Assembly: GCA_012519425.1 (NCBI GenBank)
Contig: JAAYQF010000070.1
Span: 1 to 48,124 of the forward strand
DNA length: 48,124 bases
Source: Bacteroidales bacterium
GTDB lineage: Bacteria; Bacteroidota; Bacteroidia; Bacteroidales; Paludibacteraceae
Reading direction: 5' to 3'
Under the pieces are notes generated by a model. The model was not told the DNA's origin, did no database searches, and saw nothing but the letters and a program-made list of their open reading frames with translations. The number at the start of each line of letters is the position of its first letter. The stretch's first letter is position 1. Made by a program: the position numbers and the translations under genes. This document shows positions 7,967-18,200 of the stretch, piece by piece.

Positions 7967-10528
7967 ATGAAAAAAACTACATTTTTAATGATTCTTGCAG
8001 TCATATTTGCAAGTAATCTTGTGGTACAGTCTTCGGCTCAAGATGCTGTACATGGTATAAACGGATACTATGCGTATACCGCAAAACAACTGGAGAGTGA
8101 GAATATAATGGAGCTTGATAACAACGGAAAGAAACTTGCCGCATGGTCATCTGCGATGTCTTATGAGAATGGATATTTAAAGGTGCAAATGGGGGTCAAT
8201 AATGTAGAACTAAAAAACGATGGAGATACCCGGTATTTTGATTTCAGGACAGGAATAAGATTGAAAGAGAGTGTAGCCGGGCAAGGTAATTTGACTATCA
8301 CAAAAGAATATCCGGTTGTTGCATTCAAGTTCAGTATGCCCTTTAACAACGAAAGAGTGAGTGGACATGATTATATGGAGCCTGAGTTCCGTTGGTATAA
8401 TCCCGTAACGGGAGCAAAAGAAAGAATTCCACTGGGAGGTTTAGACAATAATGGTCGTAAACGGTTAGTTGAACAGTATCTTTATTTGAGGGATGTAAAC
8501 GGGAAAGATTCCCTAAAATTCAATACCCGGATTCTCAGTAATGGGGACACCACGATGTGGGCTTACCGGGTGGATGATCCCTTGGCAGAAGTAGTTTACT
8601 TTTTAGACTTTTCAGAAGTTTTTCTATTGGAAGACTATCAGGAATACGATAGGTTCAAAACCAGTGGTTTTTCTTTTGGTTTCTTTGCCAGGGCAGATAC
8701 TCTTAAGACCACGGCGGTTTACGGAGATGCTGAAAATCCGACAAAGATAACCGGTTATACAGCATCAGAAGAAACCAAATCAAAGGATGAACTGCCTACT
8801 TATTATTTCAAATGGCTACGTACATTTAAAAGCAAGGAGGAATTCAAAGAGTTTGTGTCTTATAACAATGGCGATGGAAATGATCCTCGTACAGACAATC
8901 AATTGTTGTTAAATACACGACTTTACCATGCCAATGAGTTTTTAACAAACTATAAGTTTGCCGACGAATCAGTAAAAACTCCTTTCCAATCAAGTTTCGA
9001 TGAAGCAACTGCTATTTATCAGTCAACACCTCCCAATGACGATAAGGAATCGGCCGAATACAAAGCCTGGGATCAACAGGTCCTTGATGCCATAGATGAT
9101 TTGAATGAAGCCCAATCTTTATTTTTGAGTACAATAGCATTAACTATTGACGATTATTATAATACGATAAAAACTGCCGACGAGTCGTATGGAATTATTT
9201 TAGGCGCAGAAACAACCATCGGAAGTCTGTCCGGTCGTCCGCTTACTGTTGGTGCTGCTGATGTAGCTACCGGATTTGTATTCAATGAAATTGGTGAAAT
9301 AAACGGACAGAGAGCTTATAAGTTAATTACTTCCGAGGGAACGGTAGTAGTTGCTGACGACAAAACTTTGATGCTGGTTGCTCCGGGTCAGGAGACTGCC
9401 AATAATACAGCCAGTTTCGTATTCTCCAACAGAGCCGACAATGAATATCCTAGTTTTGACATGAAAGTAGGGTCGAAATTTTACTATGTAGGAGATGATA
9501 ACACATTGAAAATGATTGATGCTCTCCCGGATGCAGACGCTCTTGACGAATTATATTCTTATTTGTTTATTGTTTCTGAAGGTGTTTATGATAACAGTGG
9601 CAATGAGTCGGCAACGAATCCTGACTTTTTGTTCTCCGGTTGGGAATTCGATGCAGATTCCAAGACCATAGACAACGAACGCCTGACTTTACCGGAAGCT
9701 GAAAGAACTCGTTATGACGGTTGGGGTCAACAACGTTGGAGAATGTATACCACATTTACAGTGGAAGATGTTGATGGAGCCAGCTGTTTAGCCATGCGCG
9801 CTGCACCCACATATTACGATGCTCTTGATGCAGCACGGGCCACTCCTCTTACAACATCGTTTCCGGTAGGTGTAGCGATGGCCCGGGAGCATGGAGTCTA
9901 TTCCACCGATGTTCAGCGTGATCCTGATGGAGGTGTCCGTGACTCTACCTATATAGTTTATTTTAATGCCTACACCCGTCGTTATCTTGCTATGAAGTGG
10001 GGGTCTCCATCACCTGATGTTACACTTGATATACTTACTTTCTATCTTCCTCAGGATAAGGGAAATCTTGTAGTTACCGCTAATAATATTGCCGGACAGA
10101 AGGGTGATGTGATCTATTGGGATATACTTAAATTAGGTGCCCCGTATGGAGATAAAGGATACCCGGCTCAATTTATCTCTTTCGGCAATGTACAATCTCC
10201 GGATGATGTTGTTTATTTGGATTGGGTACGCACTTATTCCAGTGTTGATGAAATACCTGAAGAAACCTTCTCTTTCGGAGGAAGTGGTGTTAATACATTG
10301 AATGACAACAGTGCTGTTCAGATTTTTTCACCGGCATCCGGAATGATCGAGATCAAGTGTAATACTGCTAAAGCATCGACTGTTACTGTTTATTCTGTCA
10401 ATGGGTCAATCGTTGCTCAACAGAGTTTTAATTCTACGGTAACTATACCGGTGAATCAAGCAGGTTTTTACATTGTTAGTGTATCATCTGACAACCAAAA
10501 ACACATCGGTAAAATTATTGTTCGATAA
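7967..10528 (+). CDS. Large exported protein with two related domains (DUF4979-like) and a T9SS-like tail
   Basis: The frame is open from a TTG at 7931, but the ATG at 7967 starts a clean signal peptide (MKKTTFLMILAVIFASNLVVQSSAQ), giving 853 residues. Two segments resemble each other: one closes with YFKWLRTFKSKEEFKEF near residue 290, the other with YLDWVRTYSSVDEIPEE near 755, and each has a long beta-rich stretch before this end motif. From memory this resembles the DUF4979 type of Bacteroidetes proteins; I could not search. The middle (about 410-545) contains KFYYVGDDNTLKM and could be a lectin-like module. Residues about 782-853 look like a T9SS type A sorting tail (VTVYSVNGSIV, then AGFYIVSVSS and KIIVR). 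No catalytic motif was recognised; surface glycan binding is a guess from its place ahead of the SusCD block. Confidence 0.75.
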   Translation: MKKTTFLMILAVIFASNLVVQSSAQDAVHGINGYYAYTAKQLESENIMELDNNGKKLAAWSSAMSYENGYLKVQMGVNNVELKNDGDTRYFDFRTGIRLKESVAGQGNLTITKEYPVVAFKFSMPFNNERVSGHDYMEPEFRWYNPVTGAKERIPLGGLDNNGRKRLVEQYLYLRDVNGKDSLKFNTRILSNGDTTMWAYRVDDPLAEVVYFLDFSEVFLLEDYQEYDRFKTSGFSFGFFARADTLKTTAVYGDAENPTKITGYTASEETKSKDELPTYYFKWLRTFKSKEEFKEFVSYNNGDGNDPRTDNQLLLNTRLYHANEFLTNYKFADESVKTPFQSSFDEATAIYQSTPPNDDKESAEYKAWDQQVLDAIDDLNEAQSLFLSTIALTIDDYYNTIKTADESYGIILGAETTIGSLSGRPLTVGAADVATGFVFNEIGEINGQRAYKLITSEGTVVVADDKTLMLVAPGQETANNTASFVFSNRADNEYPSFDMKVGSKFYYVGDDNTLKMIDALPDADALDELYSYLFIVSEGVYDNSGNESATNPDFLFSGWEFDADSKTIDNERLTLPEAERTRYDGWGQQRWRMYTTFTVEDVDGASCLAMRAAPTYYDALDAARATPLTTSFPVGVAMAREHGVYSTDVQRDPDGGVRDSTYIVYFNAYTRRYLAMKWGSPSPDVTLDILTFYLPQDKGNLVVTANNIAGQKGDVIYWDILKLGAPYGDKGYPAQFISFGNVQSPDDVVYLDWVRTYSSVDEIPEETFSFGGSGVNTLNDNSAVQIFSPASGMIEIKCNTAKASTVTVYSVNGSIVAQQSFNSTVTIPVNQAGFYIVSVSSDNQKHIGKIIVR

Positions 10529-10548
10529 TTAAACTCTCAGAATAACAT

Positions 10549-10663
10549 CGAGGGTGTATCAAAAATTAATTATTCGTCGCTGAGAGGATTGCTTAAAATC
10601 ATGCTTAGGCTCAGCACGGATAAAGGGACATCCAGGCAGTTTTTGATATGCCCTCGTTTTTTT
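10549..10663 (+). terminator. Long-stem terminator or attenuator with a 74-nt loop
   Basis: CGAGGGTGTATCAAAAA at 10549-10565 pairs with TTTTTGATATGCCCTCG at 10640-10656. All 17 positions pair in RNA, two of them as G-U wobbles, and seven T follow (10657-10663). The 74-nt interior has its own inverted repeat (GCTGAG and CTCAGC), so the whole may fold as a branched hairpin. It sits between the gene ending at 10528 and the FAS1-SusCD block and may limit read-through into that block. Confidence 0.65.
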
Positions 10664-10713
10664 AAATGCCTCTTTTTACCTCTTATCTAATTTTTTGACA
10701 AAACATTAATAAA

Positions 10714-12666
10714 ATGAATAAAATACCACAAAAGCTATGCGTTCTCTTGCTGATTAGTCTCTTTTGGGGATGCCTTGACTCGGATGATGTTGGTGATAAC
10801 TTTGTCACTTTTGAGGGAAAAGTTATTTCAACTTATTTGGAAGAAAATCCTGAAATTTTCTCCGATTTCACAGAGATGTTGATAAAGGTAGAGGCCTTTG
10901 AATTATTGAAATCGTATGGGAAATATACCTGTTTTATTCCGACCAATGAAGCGGTGCAGAATTATTATACTCAGCGAAATACTTCGTTAGAGAACCTGAC
11001 CAAAAAAGAACTTAAAGAACTTGTTTTCTATCACCTGATTGATGGAGAAAAAAACAAATCGAAAAATTATTTTTCTCGTGATTTTATTATTGGTTCTATT
11101 GATACGCAGAATATGGTTGGACGCTATATTTATACCAGTTTTGAGCCTCAATCAGCATCTTGGATCGTTAATAATAGTGCAACAATTATTCAATCCGATA
11201 TGGAACTGAGTAATGGTGTTGTACATGTGGTGGATAAAGTTTTAGAGGGGAATAATGATTTGTTGCCCGATATGTTAAAAGCTAATAAGCGTTTTTCAAT
11301 TTTCTCTGCAGCATTAGAGGCTACAGGCCTGAGGGAAATTATGTTACTGATTGACGATCCGAGTTATGTAGCACCCCTCACACTTCCTAATGGAAGTCCA
11401 ATCACAGACAGGGAACATTATCCTAAAAGTAAAGTATACGGCTTTACAATTCTTGCCGAGAGTGATAGTATTATGAAATTACGGGAGGGTATTACTGATT
11501 TAGACGGATTACGCCAATTTGCCAAAGAAGTATATCCGGATTATACCGATGAGGATGAGACAAGTCAAGGAAACAGTTTGAATCGTTTCGTGGCATATCA
11601 TATCATTCCGGCAAAGATACGAAGTAATCGTTTTGTATTAACTTATGGTTATATTTCGGAATTCGAGTGGTTTGACAGCCAGCGCAAACAAGAAATTTGT
11701 TATGATGGGAGATACACGATTGAACAGTACCACATACCTATCGCAGGTGATGCCTTGATCCATTTTCAAAAAGGCAATATCATTAATACCGACCGAAATG
11801 TATTTATGGAAAACTTGACATCTTCAGACGAAGTAATACGAATCCTGACGATGGAAAGTGATCTGGATTGTCAGAACGGGATATTACATTCTCTCAACAA
11901 TATGTTAGTCTACGATAAGTATGTGATTGAAACCGTATTGCATCGCCGTATCCGTATGGACTTTTCAACGTTTTTGCCTGAGTTGATCAATAATGACGTG
12001 ATTGCTTACGCAAATAAATATAATCAATGGCATCGGATAATTCCCGATGATTATTGTGCAAAGCTGAAGTTCAAGGAGAAACGTCCCAAAGTGTATATGA
12101 AATATATGGCTCCTAATGTACACCCTTACCTGCATGGAGATGAAATTATGAGCTATGGTTTTAGCGATGTGACATTTACCATCGGACCAGTTCCACCGGG
12201 AACCTATGAAGTTCGTTTTGGGTACCATTCAAGTCCGGGCACTCGAGGAATAACACAGATTTATTTAGATGGCGTTCCTTGTGGGGTTCCTTTGGATATG
12301 CGTTTAACAAATACAGCAGCAGATATTGGATGGGAAATAGATTATCATACTGTTTCTCTTATGGGAGAAAGTGGTGGGAACCCTGATGATCCTTACGGGT
12401 ATGAAAATGATAAGAGTCTTCGAAATCGGAATTTTATGAAAGCACCCGACTCGTACACCGGGACTGTTTTTTATCAAAATACTGATAATAGGCTTTACAC
12501 AGCCCGACAGGCAAACAATGATACACGCTATATCGTAAAACGAAATCATAATCATTTAGGGGGAACAATGGAGATGAGATTCGTCCAAATGTTGGATGGA
12601 GACTGTCTTTATGATTATGTGGAGTTCATGCCGGTTGACCTGATAGAGGATGAAGATACACATTAA
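10714..12666 (+). CDS. Fasciclin (FAS1) domain surface lipoprotein, two FAS1 domains plus C-terminal beta-sandwich
   Basis: 650 residues with a lipobox at LFWGC (Cys20) followed by LDSDD, an acidic run like those used for surface export in Bacteroidetes. FAS1 domain 1 covers about 35-180 with the H1 box GKYTCFIPTNEAV (69-81), YH motif VFYHLI (about 104) and H2 box NGVVHVVDKVL (about 167). FAS1 domain 2 covers about 190-405 with YGFTILAESDSI, VAYHII and NGILHSLNNML. Residues 430-650 are different, beta-rich (PPGTYEVRFGYHSSPG, QIYLDGVPCGV), like a galactose-binding or carbohydrate-binding sandwich. It is the first gene after the hairpin at 10549-10663 and 26 bp before a second FAS1 gene. Likely role: glycan capture or adhesion at the SusCD complex, inferred from context only. 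Confidence 0.82.
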   Translation: MNKIPQKLCVLLLISLFWGCLDSDDVGDNFVTFEGKVISTYLEENPEIFSDFTEMLIKVEAFELLKSYGKYTCFIPTNEAVQNYYTQRNTSLENLTKKELKELVFYHLIDGEKNKSKNYFSRDFIIGSIDTQNMVGRYIYTSFEPQSASWIVNNSATIIQSDMELSNGVVHVVDKVLEGNNDLLPDMLKANKRFSIFSAALEATGLREIMLLIDDPSYVAPLTLPNGSPITDREHYPKSKVYGFTILAESDSIMKLREGITDLDGLRQFAKEVYPDYTDEDETSQGNSLNRFVAYHIIPAKIRSNRFVLTYGYISEFEWFDSQRKQEICYDGRYTIEQYHIPIAGDALIHFQKGNIINTDRNVFMENLTSSDEVIRILTMESDLDCQNGILHSLNNMLVYDKYVIETVLHRRIRMDFSTFLPELINNDVIAYANKYNQWHRIIPDDYCAKLKFKEKRPKVYMKYMAPNVHPYLHGDEIMSYGFSDVTFTIGPVPPGTYEVRFGYHSSPGTRGITQIYLDGVPCGVPLDMRLTNTAADIGWEIDYHTVSLMGESGGNPDDPYGYENDKSLRNRNFMKAPDSYTGTVFYQNTDNRLYTARQANNDTRYIVKRNHNHLGGTMEMRFVQMLDGDCLYDYVEFMPVDLIEDEDTH

Positions 12667-12692
12667 GTATGTAATCATTAAATGAGGACAAA

Positions 12693-15182
12693 ATGGTGAA
12701 TATTAAGAATTTAATAAAAATAGCTTTGCTTTCTCTGCCTATTTATTGTCTTTTCTTTTCTTGTTCCGACAAGTTCGATGAATGGGAAAACCATGAACCT
12801 GATTGGCTGGGAGAAAATATTTATGACTATTTGAAATCAAGAGGAGATTGCAATTACTACGTTCGTTTAATAGAAGATTGCGGATATAAAGAAACCATGC
12901 AGCGTACAGGTAGTAATACACTCTTTTTTTCCAGTGATGCAGCATTCGAACGCTTTTTTCAGAACAACGCAAGTGGAATCAAAAGTTATGAAGAATTTTC
13001 CGATGTTTTTAAAAACATGCTGCTTAGATTAAGCATGTTAAATAATGCCTATTTAATAGATCGTTTGTCGTACAATGAAAAAGGAAGTTTGGCCTTTCGA
13101 AGAACTACGTATTTGCAACCAACGGATACAATCCCACTTGTAAATTGGTCAGAACTCCCCAAGAATCCTTACTTTTCAAAATTTTCAGGGGAAGATATTT
13201 TCCTATTACAAGATCACACGCAATGGACATTAGTCCAGTTTTTTCCAAGTATATTAAAAGGCAAGAATATTTCAGATGAAGATTTCGCCTTTATTACCGG
13301 AGAGATAAGGGAAGAAAATGATGCATTCCTCTATAACTCCCGTATTATAGCCCGTGATATTGTTTGTAAAAACGGATATTTACATGAGATGGATGAGTTA
13401 TTACTTCCACCTGATAATATGGCTCAATATATACGGAAAAATAAAGAGGTTAGCATTTTTAATAGTTTAATGGATCGTTTTGCTTATCCGGTTCCCTATA
13501 GTTTTTCAGAGCTTACGGGAGATACAATTTTTTCACTCCGTTATTTTAATAGTTCAACCGTAATGCCACTTACTACAGATGGGTCAGGGAAATTATCCGA
13601 AGGGTTGCTTTACTATGACCCGGGATGGAATAAATTCCAGGCAACAGTAAATTCACCTCAACAGGAAATGTGGGAAACTGATATGGGTGCAATGTTAGTT
13701 CCAACAAATGAGGCCATGCAAGCCTATTTTTCTCCCGGAGGAGAGGGAGAAGAAATATATAATGCTTTTGGCGGGTCATGGGATAATGTTCCGACCTCTA
13801 TCGTTGCGGATATAATTGCAAACCATCAACGCTATTCTTTTATAAATTCACTTCCAAGTCGATTCAGTTCAATGAAAGATGAAGCGGGTTATGACATAAC
13901 AATAAACAAAGACGAAGATATAAAAGAGACATTCATTGCTCGTAATGGATTGATCTATGTGGTAAATAAAGTTTTCCCACCTTTAGACTACAGGACTGTG
14001 ATGGGTCCGGTGAAGGTAGACCAGGATACTCGCATATTTAATTTGGCTATTGGTGATTCCTATTGTCAGTTTAAATATTATTTAAGATCGATACAAAACT
14101 TATTTCAGTTCTTTGTTACTCCCGATTTAAGCATGATTGATTACTTAGATCCTGTATCACTGGGATATACTGACGATAAAAAAGCCCGGTGGAGATTTGC
14201 TATAAACGAAAGTGGTAATATAATCGCAAGAAGATATAATGCTATAACCGGGGAAAGACTAACGGGTTCGGATTCAATTGTGACTGAAAAGAACATTATT
14301 AAAAATCGTCTGGAGGACATTCTAAATCAACAAACTATTATTGGAACAATTAACCATGGTCAGGAATACTACATTACTAAAGGAGGAGCTCCTCTGAGAG
14401 TAAAGGGAAATAGCGTGGGAAACCTTGTAGTTGGAGGAGGAAATATTGAGCAAGATAAGGAGCTTCAGATAATAAAAACGTATGAAAATAAAAGTAACGG
14501 CTCTACTTATTACCTCAGCGGAATAGTGGAAAGCGCAACGGTTTCAGTTTATAGAACATTAGCCAATCATACTGAATTTAGCGAGTTTTTCCGTCTGTGT
14601 AATGCTTCCTGGCCGGAAGGGGCTGATATGGATATATTTACCAATCTTACCACTGATCGGAAACGTGCACTAGATTCTAAAGTTAAATTTTTTGACCTGT
14701 TTAACTATACTATTTATGTTCCAACCAATCAAGCAATTCAAAATGCCATTACATCCGGAATTATTCCCGATCCGGATAAAATAAGTGAATTGGCCGGAGG
14801 AGATTTGGAAATAGAATATGAATTGTATGATAAATTAAGACGTTTTCTACGTTATCATTTTCAAGATAATTCAGTCTTCATTAAAGGTGAGATCTTGAAT
14901 AAAGCTGAGTATAAAACAGCAACAATCAATAATAAGGAGCATTATGACCCGAACTACCCATTAAATAAGTTTTTTCCAATAAGAGTTACACATGATGGTG
15001 ACAATATTACTTTGTACACTCACAAAGGAGGGACTGCTAAAGTAATAAAAGATAATAATCTATATAACCTAATAGCCAGAGACATTGTTGTAAATCACAG
15101 TTCAACGATCAATGCTACACAAATCGAAACTTCCTCTTGGGTTGTGATTCATCAGGTTGACGATGTGCTTTTGTGTGAATAA
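12693..15182 (+). CDS. Fasciclin (FAS1) domain surface lipoprotein, about four FAS1-like domains
   Basis: 829 residues with a lipobox at LFFSC (Cys24) followed by SDKFDE. FAS1-like units can be followed by their H1 and H2 boxes: GSNTLFFSSDAAF (about 73) with NGYLHEMDELLL (about 228), GAMLVPTNEAM (about 332) with NGLIYVVNKVF (about 419), a degenerate third unit (about 445-625) with long beta-rich insertions, and FNYTIYVPTNQAI (about 670) with WVVIHQVDDVLL at the very C-terminus. Unlike the other two FAS1 proteins it ends on a FAS1 domain and lacks the C-terminal sandwich. It lies 25 bp before susC, so it is co-transcribed with it. Function by analogy only: an accessory surface glycan-binding protein in the place of SusE/SusF. 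Confidence 0.8.
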   Translation: MVNIKNLIKIALLSLPIYCLFFSCSDKFDEWENHEPDWLGENIYDYLKSRGDCNYYVRLIEDCGYKETMQRTGSNTLFFSSDAAFERFFQNNASGIKSYEEFSDVFKNMLLRLSMLNNAYLIDRLSYNEKGSLAFRRTTYLQPTDTIPLVNWSELPKNPYFSKFSGEDIFLLQDHTQWTLVQFFPSILKGKNISDEDFAFITGEIREENDAFLYNSRIIARDIVCKNGYLHEMDELLLPPDNMAQYIRKNKEVSIFNSLMDRFAYPVPYSFSELTGDTIFSLRYFNSSTVMPLTTDGSGKLSEGLLYYDPGWNKFQATVNSPQQEMWETDMGAMLVPTNEAMQAYFSPGGEGEEIYNAFGGSWDNVPTSIVADIIANHQRYSFINSLPSRFSSMKDEAGYDITINKDEDIKETFIARNGLIYVVNKVFPPLDYRTVMGPVKVDQDTRIFNLAIGDSYCQFKYYLRSIQNLFQFFVTPDLSMIDYLDPVSLGYTDDKKARWRFAINESGNIIARRYNAITGERLTGSDSIVTEKNIIKNRLEDILNQQTIIGTINHGQEYYITKGGAPLRVKGNSVGNLVVGGGNIEQDKELQIIKTYENKSNGSTYYLSGIVESATVSVYRTLANHTEFSEFFRLCNASWPEGADMDIFTNLTTDRKRALDSKVKFFDLFNYTIYVPTNQAIQNAITSGIIPDPDKISELAGGDLEIEYELYDKLRRFLRYHFQDNSVFIKGEILNKAEYKTATINNKEHYDPNYPLNKFFPIRVTHDGDNITLYTHKGGTAKVIKDNNLYNLIARDIVVNHSSTINATQIETSSWVVIHQVDDVLLCE

Positions 15183-15207
15183 TTTTAATGCTTATTGAAA
15201 TTGAAAT

Positions 15208-18200
15208 ATGAAAAAAATTATAAATAAAACAATTGTACTCACAACTCTGCTATTGATATACTGTCCCCTGTTTGCACAGATTGACAATGTTGTAAGTGGG
15301 AGAGTAACTTCTATGGTTGATAACGAGGTTTTGATAGGTGTTTCTGTAACGGAGATAGATGCCACGAATAGAGTTATTGGCGGAACTGTAACTGACCTGA
15401 ATGGTGATTACGTATTACACATGAAAAACAGAGCCAATAAAATAGAGTTTTCTTATATGGGCTATAAACCTCAATCTGTTAAAATTACAAACTCTTTAAA
15501 AATCAATATTAAACTTGTCGAGGATGAAAAAATGCTTGAAGAGGTTCTTATAACAGGTCGTACTCAGGTATATGACGGGGGATTGAGTGTTAAACAACGA
15601 GAAATTAGTATGGCCATATCAAAAATTGAAGCCAAAGAATTTGAGAATATTTCGGTCTCTTCTGTCGATGAAGCTTTACAGGGTCGTATAGCCGGACTTG
15701 ACATTGTGAGTTCGGGTTCTCCCGGGACCGGATCGGCGATGCGTATCCGTGGAGTGACGTCTATTACGGGTAATTCACAGCCATTGGTAGTCGTAAATAA
15801 TATTCCGTTCAGTGGTGAGATGGCTTCTGATTTTGATTTTACGACAGCAAATGAGGATCAGTATGCCGAACTGTTGAATGTAAATGTGGATGATATCCAG
15901 GAAATAGTGGTATTAAAAGATGCTGCCTCCACAGCTATGTGGGGTTCTCGGGGTGCTAATGGGGTTTTGATGATCACTACAAAAAAAGGAGCAAAAGGAA
16001 GAACAAGGGTACAATATTCATATAGGCTATCGGGCAAAACTCAACCTGCCGGAATGACTATGCTTTCCGGTGATGATTATACCATGTTGATGAAGCAAGC
16101 TAATTTTAATAGAACATTGGCAGGTAATGAGACTCCCCGACTTGTTCCTGAGTATAATTATGATACTTCTTTTCCTGAATATCACAACTTTAATAAAAAT
16201 ACAGATTGGGTAAGTGCAGTTACACAAACAGGTTGGACTCATGATCATTATCTAACCATAAGTGGAGGTGGGGAAAGAGCCCGGTTTCGCGTTTCCGGAG
16301 GGTACTTTGATGAAACAGGTACAGTTATCGGACAAGATATGAAACGCTATTCCTTTCGTTCTGATTTGAATTACTATATTTCTGACCGGTTAAGAATTGA
16401 TTCGGAGTTTCAGTTTACCCAGTCAACAACAAACCGGGATTATACTGATGGTACTTTTAGAGAGTCCATTTTGGATATCGCATATAGAAAGATGCCCAAT
16501 GTCAGCATTTTAAAATTCACTCAAGATGGAATGATGACTCAAGATTATTACAATATTCGTTCTGATTCTGATTTGGATGCCGGACAAAAAAACTTATTAA
16601 ACCCTGTAGCTTTAGCTAATTTAGCCGAAAATCAAGTGAAAAATACGACTATCTTACCAACAATGAGATTATCGTATGACATCATCGAGCCAACATTCTC
16701 GTCTTCTTTTCGTTATTCCGGCTATGTTTCATTGGATGTAAGAAACTCAGAAACCAATAAGTTTTTACCAGGAGAGGTCTCTAATCTTTCATGGGATAAT
16801 TCAAGTGTGAATTATGCGACGGGAGTTTCTACAGAAAAACAGTCTGTGATGACAGAAAATAAATTGACATACATTACTTCGTTCGAGGACAAACATAGTA
16901 TTCAGGCTTATTTAGCCGTCAATAGTTCCACAAGTCAATCAAATGGTCAAACGATTGAATCGTATGGGCACCCCGGAAGCAATCTTTCTTCTCCAACCTC
17001 TGAAGCGTATATGAGAAACTTTGAAAACCACTTTGATAAAGATAGGTCTATTAGCGCATTAGCCAGAGCTCATTATGTGTATCTGGGGCGTTATATAGTA
17101 GATGTCAATATGCGGATGGATGGCTCAACGAAGTTTGGTCCGAATAATCGTTATGGCTTCTTTCCCGGAATCTCAGCCAAGTGGATAATTTCTGACGAGA
17201 TGTTTATGAGTAGTTTTTCTGAATGGTTGACTTTATTCGCAATTCGTCCCAGTTGGGGAGTTTCCGGCAATCAACCCGGAGCCAATTATCTTTATCATAG
17301 TAGATATACTCCTGATAATGTTGGCTACATGGAAATGTCAGGAACTTATCCCAATTCAATTAAAATTTCTAATTTGCGCTGGGAAAAAGTAAAATCACTC
17401 AACTTGGGTTCTGATTTGGAACTGTGGGAAGGCATGTTTGCTGCTTCGTTTGATTATTATAAAAAACGTACAACAGATATGTTATTCCGAAGTATGGATA
17501 TACCTACTACTACCGGATTTTCTCAAATATCCTATAAAAATGCAGGAACAATGGATAATGAAGGTTGGGATTTGGAACTTTTTTGTAACAGATTATTACA
17601 AACGAGTAATTTTTCGATGGACTTTTCCTTAGTTTTTGGTCGGTCAAAGAATACAATTATTGAATTGGATCCGTTGATTTTAGCCAAATACAATGACCCT
17701 GGATCAAGTGTAGATAATGGAAGATATCTTTCCCGGTTACAAGAAGGAAATTCATATGGATCTATCTACGGGTTTCGCTATAAAGGTGTTTACCAATACA
17801 GCTATAATAATTATAAAGCAGGAGAAAGAGAAAATGCGCCGGTCGCACGCGATGCCAATGGTAATGTAATGCATGACAATAATGGCGTGGCCAAACCCGT
17901 GTATTATAAATATGCGTCAACCAAATATCAGTTTCAAGGGGGTGATGTGATTTATGAAGACATTAATAATGATGGTTCTATCGACGAATATGATATTGTT
18001 TATCTTGGAAATTCAAATCCTAAACTGACTGGAGGTTTTGGAACCGTTGTGCGTTATGGAAATCAAGATGCATCGAAATTTGGTAGTTTCTCTGCTAATT
18101 TATTTTTTAATTTTCGCTATGGGAATAAGATTGTAAACAGGGCACGCATGAACGCTGAAAACATGTACACCGACAACAATCAAACTACGACAACGAATTG

